NCBI GenBank assembly: GCA_963965975.1
Contig: OZ014423.1
Location: forward strand, 3,746,301-3,810,300
Reading direction: 5' to 3'
Origin: Xestospongia bergquistia
Lineage: Eukaryota > Porifera > Demospongiae > Haplosclerida > Petrosiidae
Length of the DNA stretch: 64,000 nt
Shown here: in pieces, positions 22,327 to 36,300 of the stretch
Layout of the letters: the number at the start of each line of letters is the position of its first letter
How positions within the stretch are numbered: the first letter of the stretch is position 1
Program-made: the position numbers and the translations under genes
The notes under the pieces: model-generated
Told to the model about the DNA's origin: nothing
Seen by the model: the letters and a program-made list of their open reading frames with translations, nothing else
Database searches by the model: none

Positions 22327-25300
22327 GTACTAAATAAAAACATTCGACTAATTTTATTGAGACTTGCTACATTGTACAAAATATATTGGTTACTAAAGTC
22401 TTTATATTACAGAGAAAAGGACTAGTGAGATATTATATTTCAAAAAGACTTACAATAGGCTTAGATAAGATAACAAATGCACTAAAACTAAGGACTAAAG
22501 CTCACTGAATTTAAAAGTCATGCTACATATACTACAGCACATGGAGTACTGCTTCTCTGACTGTATTTGTTACTACTATCTTTCCATTTCTAGTACAAAC
22601 CTTTTCAAGCTGATACTGATACCAAAGCAGACACAATGGGGGTAAAAAGCCTTTTAAAAACACTTGATTAATATTATTCAGACTTCCTACATTGTACTAA
22701 ATATACTGGTTATAGGTGAGATATTACATTATAAAATGACATATTACAGGTTTAGTTAAGATAACAAATGCACTAAAACTAAGGGCTAAATCTCATTGAA
22801 TTTAAAGTCAAGCTAAATATACTAATGCACAATGGGACAATGACACAATGGGAGTAAAAAGCCTTTCAAAAACACTTTACTAATATTATTCAGATTTCGT
22901 ACATTGCACTAAATATACTGGTTACTAAAGTATATATTAGAGAGAAAGAAACAGTCAGATATGTTTTCAAATGACAGGCTTAGTTTTGTGTGTCTGACTG
23001 AATTTGAAACTCAAGCTACATATACTAACTCACATGGAGTACTGCTTACATGAAACGTATTTGTTACTACTGTCTTTCCCTTTCGTTGTAGCGTTTACTA
23101 CACAGGAGACAGTCAAATGACTTGGCTGCATGGAATCCAGTTCCTTCTTCTGTCTTGCTAAACAGCCCTGCAGAAGTAATGTCCTGACCCATTTGCTACT
23201 AAAGAAGTAATGCTGTCTAAGATTTCTAGTACAAACCTTTACAATCTGATACTGATACCAAAGAAGACACAATGGGGGTAAAAAGCCTTTTATACTGGTT
23301 ATTAAAGTGTATATATTACAGAGACAAGGAAACGTGACATATGTTTTAAAATGACTTATTACAGGCTTAGTTAAGATAACAAATGCACTAAAACTAAGGA
23401 CTAAAGCTCATTGAATTTAGAGTCAAGCTAGATATACTAACACAAATGAAGTATTGATACACTGACTGTATTTATTTCCTAATGGGCTGTAGCGAGGAAC
23501 ATTAGTGTCTCGAATTTACTGCAGAGAACACTGTCAAATGATTTGGCTGGATGGAATCTGGTTCCTTCTTCTATCTTGCTAAACAGCCCTGTAGAAAGAA
23601 AGTCATGAATCTTTGGTTGCTAAAACGAAGTAACGATGCGCTGAACTAAGGGCTAAAGCTCATTGAATTTGAATTTAAAGTCAAGCTAAATATACTAACA
23701 GACTTGACTGTATTTACTTGCCCTTGGGCTATAGCAAGGAACATTATTGTCTTGGATTTACTGCAGAGAACACTGTAAAATGACCTGGCTGAATGGAATC
23801 CAGTTCCTTCTTCTGTCTTGCTAAACAACCCTGCAGAAATAAAGTCATGACTCCATGGTTTGTAAAATGAAGTAATACTGTCTAAGATTTCTGCCACAAA
23901 ATATTACAACGGAATACTACAAATGCACTAAACAAAGGGCTAAAGCTCATTGAATTTAAACTCAAGCTATATATACTAACACACTTGAATGTATTTACTT
24001 GCCCATGGGCTATAGCGAGGGACATTATTGTCTTGGATTTACTGCAGAGAACACTGTCAAATGATTTGGCTGAATGCATCTGGTTCCTTCTTCTGTCTTG
24101 CTAAACAGCCCTGTAGAAATAAAACAGTGAATGATTGGGTGCCAAAATGAAGTTATGCTGTCTAACATTTCTAGTACAAACCATTGCAAGCTGATACTAC
24201 AAATCCACTAAACTTAGGGCTAAAATTCATTGAATTTAAACTCAAGCTATATATACTAACACTCTTCACTGTATTTACTTGCCCTTGCGTTATAGCGAGG
24301 AACATTATTGTCTTGGATTTACTGCAGAGAAGACTGTCAAATGATTTGGCTGAATGGAATCTGGTTCCTTCTTCTATCTTGCTAAACAGCCCTGTAGAAA
24401 TAAAGTCATGAATCTTTAGTTGCTAAAACGAAGTAACGATGCACTAAACTAAGGGCTAAAGCTCATTTATTTAAAGTCAAGCTATATATACTAATACACT
24501 TCACTGTATTTACTTCCCCTTAGGCTATAGCGAGAAACATTATTGTCTTGGATTTACTGCAGAGAACACAATCAAATGTTTTGGCTGAATGGAATCCAGT
24601 TCCTTCTTCTGTCTTGCTAAACAGCCCTGTAGAAACAAAGTCCTGACTCATTGGTTGCTACTGAAGAAGTAATGCTGTATAAGATTTCTAGTACAAACCT
24701 TTACAAGCTGATACTGTTACGAAAGAAGACACAATGGGGGTAAAAACCCTTTTATACTGGTTATTAAAGTGTATATATTACAGAGACAAGGAAACGTGAC
24801 ATATGTTTTAAAATGACTTATTACAGGCTTAGTTAAGATAACAAATGCACTAAACTAAGGGCTAAAGCTCATTGAATTTAAAGTCAAGCTAGATATACTA
24901 ACACAAATGAAGTATTGATACACTGACTGTATTTATTTGCCCATGGGCTGTAGCGAGGAACATTAGTGTCTTGGATTTACTGCAGAGAACACTGTCAAAT
25001 GACTTGGCTGAATGGAATCCTGTTCCTTCTTCTGTCTTGCTAAACAACCCTGCAGAAATAAAGTCATGACTCATTGCTTGCTAAAACTAAGTAATGAGTC
25101 ATGACGTGATACTAGAAATGCACTAAACTAAGGGCTAAAGCTCATTGAATTTAAACTCAAGCTATATACACTAACACACTTGACTGCATTTACTTGCCCA
25201 TGGGCTATAGCGAGGAACATTATTGTCTTGGATTTACTGCAGAGAAGAATGGCAAATGATTTGGCTGAATGGAATCTAGTTCCTTTTAAAAACACTTGAC

Positions 25301-26522
25301 TAGTATTATTCAGACTTGCTACATTGTACTAAATATACCGGTTATTAAAGTGTATATATTACAGAGACAAGAAAAGGTGACATATTGTTTTAAAATGACT
25401 TATTACAGGCTTAGTTAAGATAACAACTGCACTAAAACAAAGGGCTAAAGCTCATTGAATTTAAAGTCAAGGTAGATATACTAACACAAATGAAGTATTG
25501 ATACACTGACTATATTTATTTGCCCACGGGCTGTAGCAAGGAACATTAGTGTCTCGGATTTACTGCAGAGAACACTGTCAAATGACTTGGTTGAATGGAA
25601 TCCAGTTCCTTCTTCTGTCTTGCTAAACAACCCTGCAGAAATAAAGTTATGACTCATTGGTTGCTAAAACGAAGTAATACTGTCTAAGATTTTTAGCACA
25701 AACTATTACAACGTGATACTACAAATGCAATAAACTAAGAGCTAAAGCTCATTGAATTTAAAGTCAATCTCCATATACCAACACACTTGACTGTATTTAC
25801 TTGACCTTGGGCTAGAGCAAGGAACATTGTCTTGGATTTATTGCAGAGAACACTGTCAAATGATTTGGCTGAATGGAATCTGGTTTCTTCTATCGTGCTA
25901 AACAGCCCTGTAGAAATAAAGTTATGAATCTTTGGTTGCTAAAACGAAGTAACGATGCACTAAACTAAGGGCTAAAGCTCATTTATTTAAAGTCAAGCTA
26001 TATATACTAATACACTTTACAGTATTTACTTGCCCTTAGGCTATAGTGAAAAACATTATTGTCTTGGATTTACTGCAGACAAACACCGTCAAATGTTTTG
26101 GCTGAATGGAATCCAATTTTTTCTTCTGTCTTGCTAAACAACCCTGCAGAAATAAAGTCATGACTCATTGGTTGCTAAAACTAAGTAATACTGTCTAAGA
26201 TTTCTAGCACAAACTATTACAACGTGATACTACAAATGCAATAAACTAAAGGCTAAAGCTCATTAAATTTAAACTCAAGCTATATATACTAACACACTTG
26301 ACTGTATTTACTTGCCCTTGGGCTATAGCGAGGAACATTATTGTCTTGGATTTACTACAGAGAACACTGTCAAATGATTTGGCTGAATGGAATCTGGTTC
26401 CTTCTTCTATCTTGCTAAAAGCCCTGTAGAAATAAAGTTATGAATCTTTGGTTGATAAAACAAAGTAATGCTGTCTAAGATTTCTAGTACAAACCTTTAC
26501 AAGCTGATACTGATACAAAGGC

Positions 26523-26651
26523 AGCTTTCGCAATAGAAAAGAGCCTGGTAACTACTGTTTGCGTGTCAATGTGATGTCAATAATTACGCGAAAGCGCAAG
26601 CAGTAATGACCAGGGTTTCTTTTCTATCTCAAAAGTCTGGGTACGAGGCTA
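26523..26651. mobile_element. Long-TIR element, minimal copy D
   Basis: About 130 bp with almost only TIR sequence: AGCTTTCGCAATAGAAAAGA on the left and GTCTGGGTACGAGGCTA on the right. The first bases of the left end are missing. Confidence 0.8.
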
Positions 26652-26859
26652 AATAAATAAAAACACTCGTCCAATTTTATTTACCCTTAGGCTGTAGTGA
26701 GGAACATCATTGTCTCGGATTTACTGCAGAGAACACTGTCAAATAATTTGGTTGAATGAAATCCAGTTCCTTCTTCTGTCTTGCTAAATAAAGTCATGAT
26801 TCATTGCTTGCTAAAACGAAGTAATGCTGTCTAGCGCAAACTAATACAAGTTGATACTA

Positions 26860-27435
26860 CAAAAGCACTAAACTAAGGGCTAAAGCTCATTGAATTTTTA
26901 AGTCAAGGTAGATAAGGCTAAAGCTCATTGAATTTAAAGTCAAGGTAGATAGGGCTAAAGCTCATTGCTGATACTGATACAAAAGTAGACACAATAGTTT
27001 AAACTCAAGCTAGGTATACTAACGCACATGAAGTATTGACACTTGACTGTATTTATTTACCCTTGGGCTGTACCGAGGAACATTATTGTCTCGGATTTAT
27101 TGCAGAGAACACTGTCAAATGATTTGGCTGGATTAAATCCAGTTCCTTCTTCTGTCTTGCTAAATAAAGTCATGATTCATTGCTTGCTAAAAGGAAGTAA
27201 TGCTGTCTAGCACAAACTATTACAAGCTGATACTACAAAAGCACTAAACTAAGGGCTAAAGCTCATTGAATTTAAAGTCAAGGTAGATAAGACTAAAGCT
27301 TATTGAATTTAAAGTCAAGGTAGATAGGGCTAAAGCTCATTGAATTTAAAGTCAAGGTAGATAGGGCTAAAGCTCGTTGAATTTAAAGTCAAGGTAGATA
27401 GGGCTAAAGCTCATTGAATTTAAAGTGAAGGTAAA
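26860..27435 (+). repeat. 37-bp repeat expansion
   Basis: The 37-bp phrase starting GGGCTAAAGCTCATTGAATT and ending AAGGTAGATA repeats in tandem, with five copies at about 27245-27430 and partial copies before. It is a sub-segment of the array unit. The same run has fewer copies at 29.7-30.2 kb and more again at 34.6-35.2 kb. Confidence 0.85.
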
Positions 27436-29339
27436 TATACTAATGCACATTAAGTATTGACACTATTTATTTGCCTTTGGGTTGTAGCAAGGAACATTAT
27501 TGTCTCGGATTTACTGCAGAGAACACTGTCAAATGATTTTGCTGAATGGAATCCAGTTCCTTCCTCTGTCTTGTTTAACAGCCCTGCAGAAATAAAGTCG
27601 TGATTCATTGGTTGCTAAAATGAAGTAATGCTGTGTAAGATTTCTAGTACAGACCATTACAAGCTGATACTACAAATGCACTAAAACTAAGGGCTAAAGC
27701 TCATTCAATTTAAAGTCAAGGTGGATATACTAACGCACATGAAGTAATGACATTCTGATTGTATTTATTTGCCTTAGGGCTGTAGAGAGGAACGTTATTT
27801 ACTGCAGAACACTGTTAAATGACTTGGCCAAATGGAATCCAGTTCCTTCTTCTGTCTTGCTCCACAGCCCTGTAGATGTAAAGTCCTAACACATTAGTTG
27901 CTAAAATGAAGTAATGCATTTCTAATGATTTGTAGTACAACCATTACAAACACATGATATAGGACAATACTCAAGACTCAAAAAAATCTCCACAATATGC
28001 ACATTTTATAATACATAGTGCATAGATAACTTACGGGACAGGAAGTCTACACATCATAATCATATTCATAAGTATACCCAATACAACAACCAACCAACAA
28101 GGAATTTCATTGTCTTGGAATTACTGCAGAGAACACTGTCAAATGACTTCCCTGCATGGAATACAGTTCCTTCTTCTGTTTTGATCTACAGCCCTGCTGA
28201 AGTAAAGTCCTGACACATTGATTGCTAAAATGAAGTAATGCAGTCTTAGGTTTCTAGTTCAAACCATTACAAGCTGATACTGATACAAAAGTAGACACAA
28301 TAAGTTTAAAGTCAAGCTAGATATACTAATGCACATGAAGTATTGACATTTGACTGTATTTATTTACCCTTGGGCTGTAGTGAGGAACATATATTGTCTC
28401 GGATTTACTGCAGAGAACACTGTCAAATGATTTGGTTAAATGAAATCCTGATCCTTCTTCTGTCTTGCTAAACAGCCCTGCAGAAATAAAGTCATGACTA
28501 ATTAGTTGCTAAAACGAAGTAATGCTGTCTAAGATTTCTAGTACAAACCTTTACAAGCTGATACTGATACAAAAGCAGACACAATGGGGGTAAAAAGCCT
28601 TTTAAAAACACTTGACTAATATTATTCAGACTTGCTACATTGTACTAAATATACTGGTTATTAAAGTGTATATATTACACAGACTAGGAAAGGTGAGATA
28701 TATGTTTTGAAATGACTTATTACAGGCTTAGTTGAAGATAACAAATGCACTAAAACTAAGGGCTAAAGCTCATTGAATTTAAAGTCAAGCTAAATATACT
28801 AACACAAACGAAGTATTGATACTCTGACTGTATTTATTTGCCCATGGGCTGTAGCGAGAAACGTTAGTGTCTTGGAGTTACTGCAGAGAACACTGTCAAA
28901 TGACTTCCCTGCATGGAACACAGTTCCTTCTTCAGTCTCGCTCCACAGCCCTGCAGAAGTAAAGTCCTGACACATTGATTGCTAAAATGAAATGAAGCAA
29001 TGCAGTCTAAGATTTCTAGTAGAAACCACTACAAGCTGATACTGATACAAAAGTAGACACAATAAGTTTTAAGTCAAGCTAGATATACTAACGCACATGA
29101 AGTATTGACACTTGACTGTATTTATTTACCCTTGGGCTGTAACGAGGAACGTTATTGTCTCGGATTTACTGTCAAATGACTTCCCTGCATGGAATACAGT
29201 TCCTTCTTCTAAAAACCCTGCAGAATAATCGTTGCTTGCTAAAAGGAAGTAATGCTGTCTAAGATTTCTAGTACAAACTATTACAAGTTCATACTGATAC
29301 AAAAAAAAGACAATGGTGGTAAAAAGGCTTGTACAAAAT

Positions 29340-29482
29340 TAGCCTTGTAGCCAAGCTTTCGCAATAGAAAAGAGCCTGGTAACTACTGTTTGCGTGTCAA
29401 TGTGATGTCAATAATTACGCGAAAGCACAAGCAGTAATGACCAGGGTTTCTTTTCTATCGCAAAAGTCTGGGTACGAGGCTA
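29340..29482. mobile_element. Long-TIR element, minimal copy E
   Basis: A complete 143-bp copy, TAGCCTTGTAGCCAAGC to GGGTACGAGGCTA. It corresponds to copy D and lies in the duplicated block beginning here. Confidence 0.8.
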
Positions 29483-30850
29483 AATAAATAAAAACACTCG
29501 TCCAATTTTATTTACCCTTAGGCTGTAGTGAGGAACATCATTGTCTCGAATTTACTGCAGAGAACACTGTCAAATGATTTGGTTGAATGAAATCCAGTTC
29601 CTTCTTCTGTCTTGCTGAATAAAGTCATGATTCATTGCTTGCTAAAACGAAGTAATGCTGTCTAGCGCAAACTAATACAAGTTGATACTACAAAAGCACT
29701 AAACTAAGGGCTAAAGCTCATTGAATTTTTAAGTCAAGGTAGATAAGGCTAAAGCTCATTGAATTTAAAGTCAAGGTAGATAGGGCTAAAGCTCATTGCT
29801 GATACTGATACAAAAGTAGACACAATAGTTTAAACTCAAGCTAGGTATACTAACGCACATGAAGTATTGACACTTGACTGTATTTATTTACCCTTGGGCT
29901 GTACCGAGGAACATTATTGTCTCGGATTTATTGCAGAGAACACTGTCAAATGATTTGGCTGGATTAAATCCAGTTCCTTCTTCTGTCTTGCTAAATAAAG
30001 TCATGATTCATTGCTTGCTAAAAGGAAGTAATGCTGTCTAGCACAAACTATTACAAACTGATACTACAAAAGCACTAAACTAAGGGCTAAAGCTCATTGA
30101 ATTTAAAGTCAAGGTAGATAAGACTAAAGCTTATTGAATTTAAAGTCAAGGTAGATAGGGCTAAAGCTCATTGAATTTAAAGTGAAGGTAAATATACTAA
30201 TGCACATTAAGTATTGACACTATTTATTTGCCTTTGGGTTGTAGCAAGGAACATTATTGTCTCGGATTTACTGCAGAGAACACTGTCAAATGATTTTGCT
30301 GAATGGAATCCAGTTCCTTCCTCTGTCTTGTTTAACAGCCCTGCAGAAATAAAGTCGTGATTCATTGGTTGCTAAAATGAAGTAATGCTGTGTAAGATTT
30401 CTAGTACAGACCATTACAAGCTGATACTACAAATGCACTAAAACTAAGGGCTAAAGCTCATTCAATTTAAAGTCAAGGTGGATATACTAACGCACATGAA
30501 GTAATGACATTCTGATTGTATTTATTTGCCTTAGGGCTGTAGAGAGGAACGTTATTTACTGCAGAACACTGTTAAATGACTTGGCCAAATGGAATCCAGT
30601 TCCTTCTTCTGTCTTGCTCCACAGCCCTGTAGATGTAAAGTCCTAACACATTAGTTGCTAAAATGAAGTAATGCATTTCTAATGATTTGTAGTACAACCA
30701 TTACAAACACATGATATAGGACAATACTCAAGACTCAAAAAAATCTCCACAATATGCACATTTTATAATACATAGTGCATAGATAACTTACGGGACAGGA
30801 AGTCTACACATCATAATCATATTCATAAGTATACACAATACAACAACCAA
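29354..30850 (+). repeat. Duplicate of 26.52-28.09 kb block
   Basis: This 1.5-kb block is nearly identical to 26523-28090. The offset is 2831 bp at its start and 2757 bp at its end. The 74-bp difference equals two 37-bp units, which are missing here. Confidence 0.85.
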
Positions 30851-33218
30851 CCAATAATACAGCACAAGCTGATACTGACACAAATGTAGAGACAGTGAGG
30901 GTAAATAGCCCTGCAGAAATAAAGTTGTGACAAACCATTACAAGCTGATACTGATACAAAAGTAGACACAATAGGTTTAAATGGGCTTGTACTAAATAAA
31001 GGTAGACATAATGGGGCTAAATAGGCTTGTAGTGATAAAACATTTGACAAATATTATTCAGACTTCCTACATTGTACTAAATATATTGGTTACTGAAGTT
31101 TATATATTAGAGAAAAGGAAGTCAGATATGTTTCCATATGACTTATTACAGGCTTAGTTTGCATAAAAGATGCACTAAAACTAAGGGCTAAATCTGACTC
31201 AATTTCTTTTGTTCTAGCTAATAACATCATCGTCTAAGATTTATTGCAGACAAGACTGTCAAATCACTTGGCTGCATGGAATACAGTTCTTTCTTTTGTC
31301 TTGTTAAACAGCCCTGCAGAAATAAAGTCCTGACACATTGATTGCTAAAATGAAGTAATGCAGTCCATGATTTCTAGTACAAACCATTACAAGCTGATAC
31401 TGATGCAAAAGTAGACACAATAGGGTTAAATGGGCTACATTGTACTAAATATACTGGAAAAGGACTAGTCAGATATGTTTCCAAATGACTTTTGACAGGC
31501 TTAGTTCAGATAACAGATGCGCTAAACCTAGGGGCTAAAGATCACTGAATATACTAACACACATGGAGTACTGCTACTCTGACCATATTTATTTGCCCTT
31601 GGGCAGTAGCGAGGAACTGCAAGAACGCTGTCAAATGACTTGGTTGAATGGAATCCAGTTCCTTCTTCCGTCTTGCTAAACAGCCCTGCAGAAGTAAAGT
31701 CCTGAAACGTTGGCTGCTAAAGTAGTAATGTTGCCTAAGATTTCTAGTACAAACCTTTTCAAGCTGATACTGATACCAAAGCAGACACAATGGTGGTAAA
31801 AAGCCTTTTAAAAACACTTGACTAATATTATACAGACTTACTATATTGTACTAAACATACTGGTTATTAAAGTGTATATATTATAGAGACAAGGAAAGGT
31901 GAGATATTATGTTTTATAATGACTTAATACAGGATTTAACAAATGCACTAAACTAAGGGCTAAAGCTCATTAAAGTCAAGCTAGTCATACCAACACACAT
32001 GAAGTATTGATACTCTGACTGTATTTACTTGCCCATGAGCTGTAGCAAGGAACATTATTTACTGCAGAACACTGTCAACTGACTTGGCAGAATGGAATCC
32101 AATTCCTTCTTCTGTCTTGCTAAACAGCCCTGCAGAAATAAAGTCGTCACTCATTGGTTGCTAACGAAGTAATGCTGTCTAAGATTTCTACTACAAACCA
32201 TTACAAGCTGATACTACAAATGCACTAAACTAAGGGCTAAAGCTCATTCAATTTGAAGTCAAGCTAGATATACTAACGCACATGAAGTATTGACACTGAC
32301 TGAATTTATTTGCCCATGGGCTGTAGCAAGGAACATTAGTGTCTCGGATTTACTGCAGAGAACACTGACAAATGATTTGGCTGAATGGAATCCAGTTCAT
32401 TCTTCTGTCTTGCTAAACAGCCCTGCAGAAATAAAGTCGTGACTCGTTGGTTGTTAAAAAGAAGTAATGCTGTCTAAGATTTCTAGTACAAACCATTACA
32501 AGCTGATACTGATACAAAAACAATGGGGTTACATAGGCTTGTAGTAAATAAAAACACTTTACTAATATTGTTCAGACTTCCTACATTGTACTAAATATAC
32601 TGGTTACTAAAGTCTATATATTAGAGAGGAAAGGAATAGTCAGATATGTTTCCAAATGACTTATGACAGGCTTAGTTTTAGTGCATCTGACTGAATTTCA
32701 AAGTCAAGCTACATATACTAACACACATGGACTACTGTTTACGTGAACGTATTTGTTACTACTGTCTTTCCCTTTTTTGTAACATTTACTGCAGAGAAGA
32801 TTGCAAATGACTTGGGTGCATGGAATCCAGTTCCTTCTTCAGTCTTGACATTTGCTACTAAAGAAGTAATGCTGTCTAAGATTTCTAGTACAAACCTTTA
32901 CAAGCTCATTGAATTTAATGTCAAGCTAGATATACTAACACAAATGAAGTATTGATACTCTGACTCTATTTATTTGCCCATGGGCTGTAGTGAGGAACAT
33001 TAGTGTCTCGGATTTACTGCAGGGAACACTGTCAAATGACTTAGGTGAATGGAATCCAGTTCATTCTTCTGTCTTGCTAAAAAGCCCTGCAGAATTAAAG
33101 TCGTGACTCATTGCTTGCTAAAAGGAAGTAATGCTGTCTAAGATTTCTAGTACAAACTATTACATGCTCATACTGATACAAAAGTAAAGACAATGGGGTA
33201 AAATGGCTTGTACTAAAT

Positions 33219-33361
33219 TAGCCTTGTAGCCAAGCTTTCGCAATAGAAAAGAGCCTGGTAACTACTGTTTGCGTGTCATTGTGATGTCAATAATTACGCG
33301 AATGCGCAAGCAGTAATGACCAGGGTTTCTTTTCTATCGCAAAAGTCTGGGTACGAGGCTA
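33219..33361. mobile_element. Long-TIR element, minimal copy F with TSD
   Basis: A 143-bp element with the same ends as copy E is flanked by a perfect 9-bp direct repeat GTACTAAAT (33210-33218 and 33362-33370). The same GTACTAAAT follows copy C. This copy best defines the element borders. Confidence 0.9.
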
Positions 33362-36300
33362 GTACTAAATAAAAACAATCGTCCAATTTATTGAGACTTG
33401 CTACAAAATATACCGGTTACTAAATTTCAAGAAGACTTACGATAGGTTAGTTAAGATACAAATGCACTAAAACTAAGGGCTAAAGCTCACTGAATTTAAA
33501 AGTCATGTTAGATATACTACAGCACATGGAGTACTGCTTCTCTGACTGTATTTGTTACTACTGTCTTTCCCTTTTGTTGTAACGAGGAATTTCATTGTCT
33601 TGGAATTACTGCAGAGAACACTGTCAAATGACTTCCCTCATGGAATACAGTTCCTTCTTCAGTTTTGATCCACAGCCCTGCAGAAGTAAAGTCCTTACAC
33701 ATTGATTGCTAAAAGCAATGCAGTCTAAGGTTTCTGGTACAAACCATTACAAGCTGATACTGGTACAAAAGTAGACAGAATAAGTTTAAAGTCAAGCTAG
33801 ATATAATAACGCAAATGAAGTATTGAGACTTGACTGTATTTATTTACCCTTGGGCTGTAGCGAGGAACATTATTGTCTTGGATTTACAGCAGAGAACACT
33901 GTCAAATGACTTTCCTGCATGGAATACAGTTCCTTCTTCTGTCTTGCTCCACAGCCCTGCAGAAGTAAAGTCCTGACACATTGATTGCTAAAATGAAATA
34001 AAGCAATGCAGTCTAAGATTTCTAGTACAAACCATTACAAGCTGATACTGATACAAAAGTAGAGTTTAAAGTCAAGCTAGATATACTAACGCACATGAAG
34101 TATTGACACTTGACTGTATTTATTTACCCTTGGGCTGTAGCGAGGAATATAATTGTCTTGGATTTACTGCAGAGAACACTGTCAAATGACTTCCCTGTAT
34201 GGAATACAGTTCCTTCTTCTGTCTTGCTCCACAGCCCTGCAGAAGTAAAGTCCTGACACATTGATTGCTAAAATGAAATGAAGCAATGCAGTCTAAGGTT
34301 TCTAGTACAAACCATTACAAGCTGATACTGGTACAAAAGTACACACAATAGTTTAAAGTCAAGCTAGATATACTAACAAACATGAAGTATTGACCCTTGA
34401 CTGTATTTATTTACCCTTGGGCTGTAGTGAGGAAATTATTGTCTCGGATTTATTGCAGAGAACACTGTCAAATGATTTGGCTGAATGAAATCCAGTTCCT
34501 TCTTCTGTCTTGCTAAATAAAGTCATGATTCATTGCTTGCTAAAACGAAGTAATGCTGTCTAGCACAAACTATTACAAGCTGATACTACAAAAGTACTAA
34601 ACTAAGGGCTAAAGCTCATTGAATTTTTAAGTCAAGGTAGATAAGGCTAAAGCTCATTGAATTGAAAGTCAAGATAGATAGGGCTAAAGCTCATTATTGA
34701 TACTGATACAAAAGTAGACACAATAGTTTAAACTCAAGCTAGAGATACTAACGCACATGAAGTATTGACACTTGACTGTATTTATTTACCCTTGGGCTGT
34801 ACCAAGGAACATTATTGTCTCGGATTTACTGCAGAGAACACTGTCGAATGATTTGGCTGAATGAAATCCAGTTCCTTCTTCTGTCTTGCTAAATAAAGTC
34901 ATGATTCATTGCTTGCTAAAACGGAGTAATGCTGTCTAGCACAAACTATTACAAGCTGATACTACAAAAGCACTAAACTAAGGGCTAAAGCTCATTGAAT
35001 TTAAAGTCAAGGTAGACAAGACTAAAGCTCATTGAATTTTAAGTCAAGGTAGATAGGGATAAAGCTCATTGAATTTAAAGTCAAGGTAGAGAGGGATAAA
35101 GCTCATTGAATTTAAAGTCAAGGTAGATAGGGCTAAAGCTCATTGAATTTAAAGTGAAGGTAGATATACTAATGCACATGAAGTATTGACACTATTTATT
35201 TGCCTTAGGGCTGTAGCGAGGAACGTTATTTACTGCAGAACACTGTTAAATGACTTGGCAAAACGGAATTCAGTTCCTTCTTCTTTCTTGCTAAATGGCC
35301 CTGCAGAAGTAATGTCCTACGTTTTCTAGTATAAACCATTACAAAGTCATACTCATACAAAAGTAAACACTATGGGGGTAAAAAGGCTTGTACTAAATAA
35401 AAACGCTCGACTAATTTTATTGAGACTCGCTATATATATTGTACAAAATATACCAGTTACTGAAGTCTTTATATTACGGACTAGTGAGATATTATATTTC
35501 AAAAAGACTTACGATAAGCTTAGTTAAGATAACAAAACACTAAAACTAAGGGTTAAAGCTCACTGAATTTAAAAGTCATATACTACAGCACATGGAGTAC
35601 TGCTTCTCTGACCGTGTTTGTTACTACTGTCTTTCCCTTTCTTGTAGCGAGGAATTGCCTTCATGGAATACAGTTCCTTCTTCTGTCTTGCTCCACAGCC
35701 CTGTAGAAGTGAAGTCCTAACACATTAGTTGCTAAAATGAAGTAATGCATTTCTAATGATTTGTAGTACAACCATTACAAACACATTCACGTATGATATA
35801 GGACAATACTCAAGACTCAAAAAAATCTCCACAATATGCACATTTTATAATACATAGTGCATAGATAACTTACGGGACAGGAAGTCTACACATGATAATC
35901 ATATTCATAAGTATACACAATACAACAACCAACCAATAATAATGCAGCACAAGCTGATACTGACACAAACGTAGAGACAGTGAGGGTAAATAGCGCTGCA
36001 AAAAAAATTGTGACAAACCATTACAAGCTGATACTGATACAAAAGTAGACACAATAGATTTAAATGGGCTACATTGTACTAAATATACTGGAAAAGGACT
36101 AGTCAGATATGTTTCCAAATGACTTACCTCAGGCTTAGTTCAGATAACAGATGTGCTAAACCTAGGGGCTAACACACATGGAACTGCATGGAATACAGTT
36201 CCTTCTTATGTCTTGTTAAACAGCCCTGCAGAAATAAAGTCCTGACACATTGATTGCTAAAATGAAGTAATGCAGTCCATGATTTCTAGTACAAACCATT

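Noticed and set aside
18943-24411. Many 60-85-codon frames sharing IIVLDLLQRTLSNDLAEW or, on the opposite strand, SAGLFSKTEEGTGFH
   Set aside because: All derive from the same array unit. They are reported once as the exon-like core and not as separate genes; the minus-strand versions are antisense to it.
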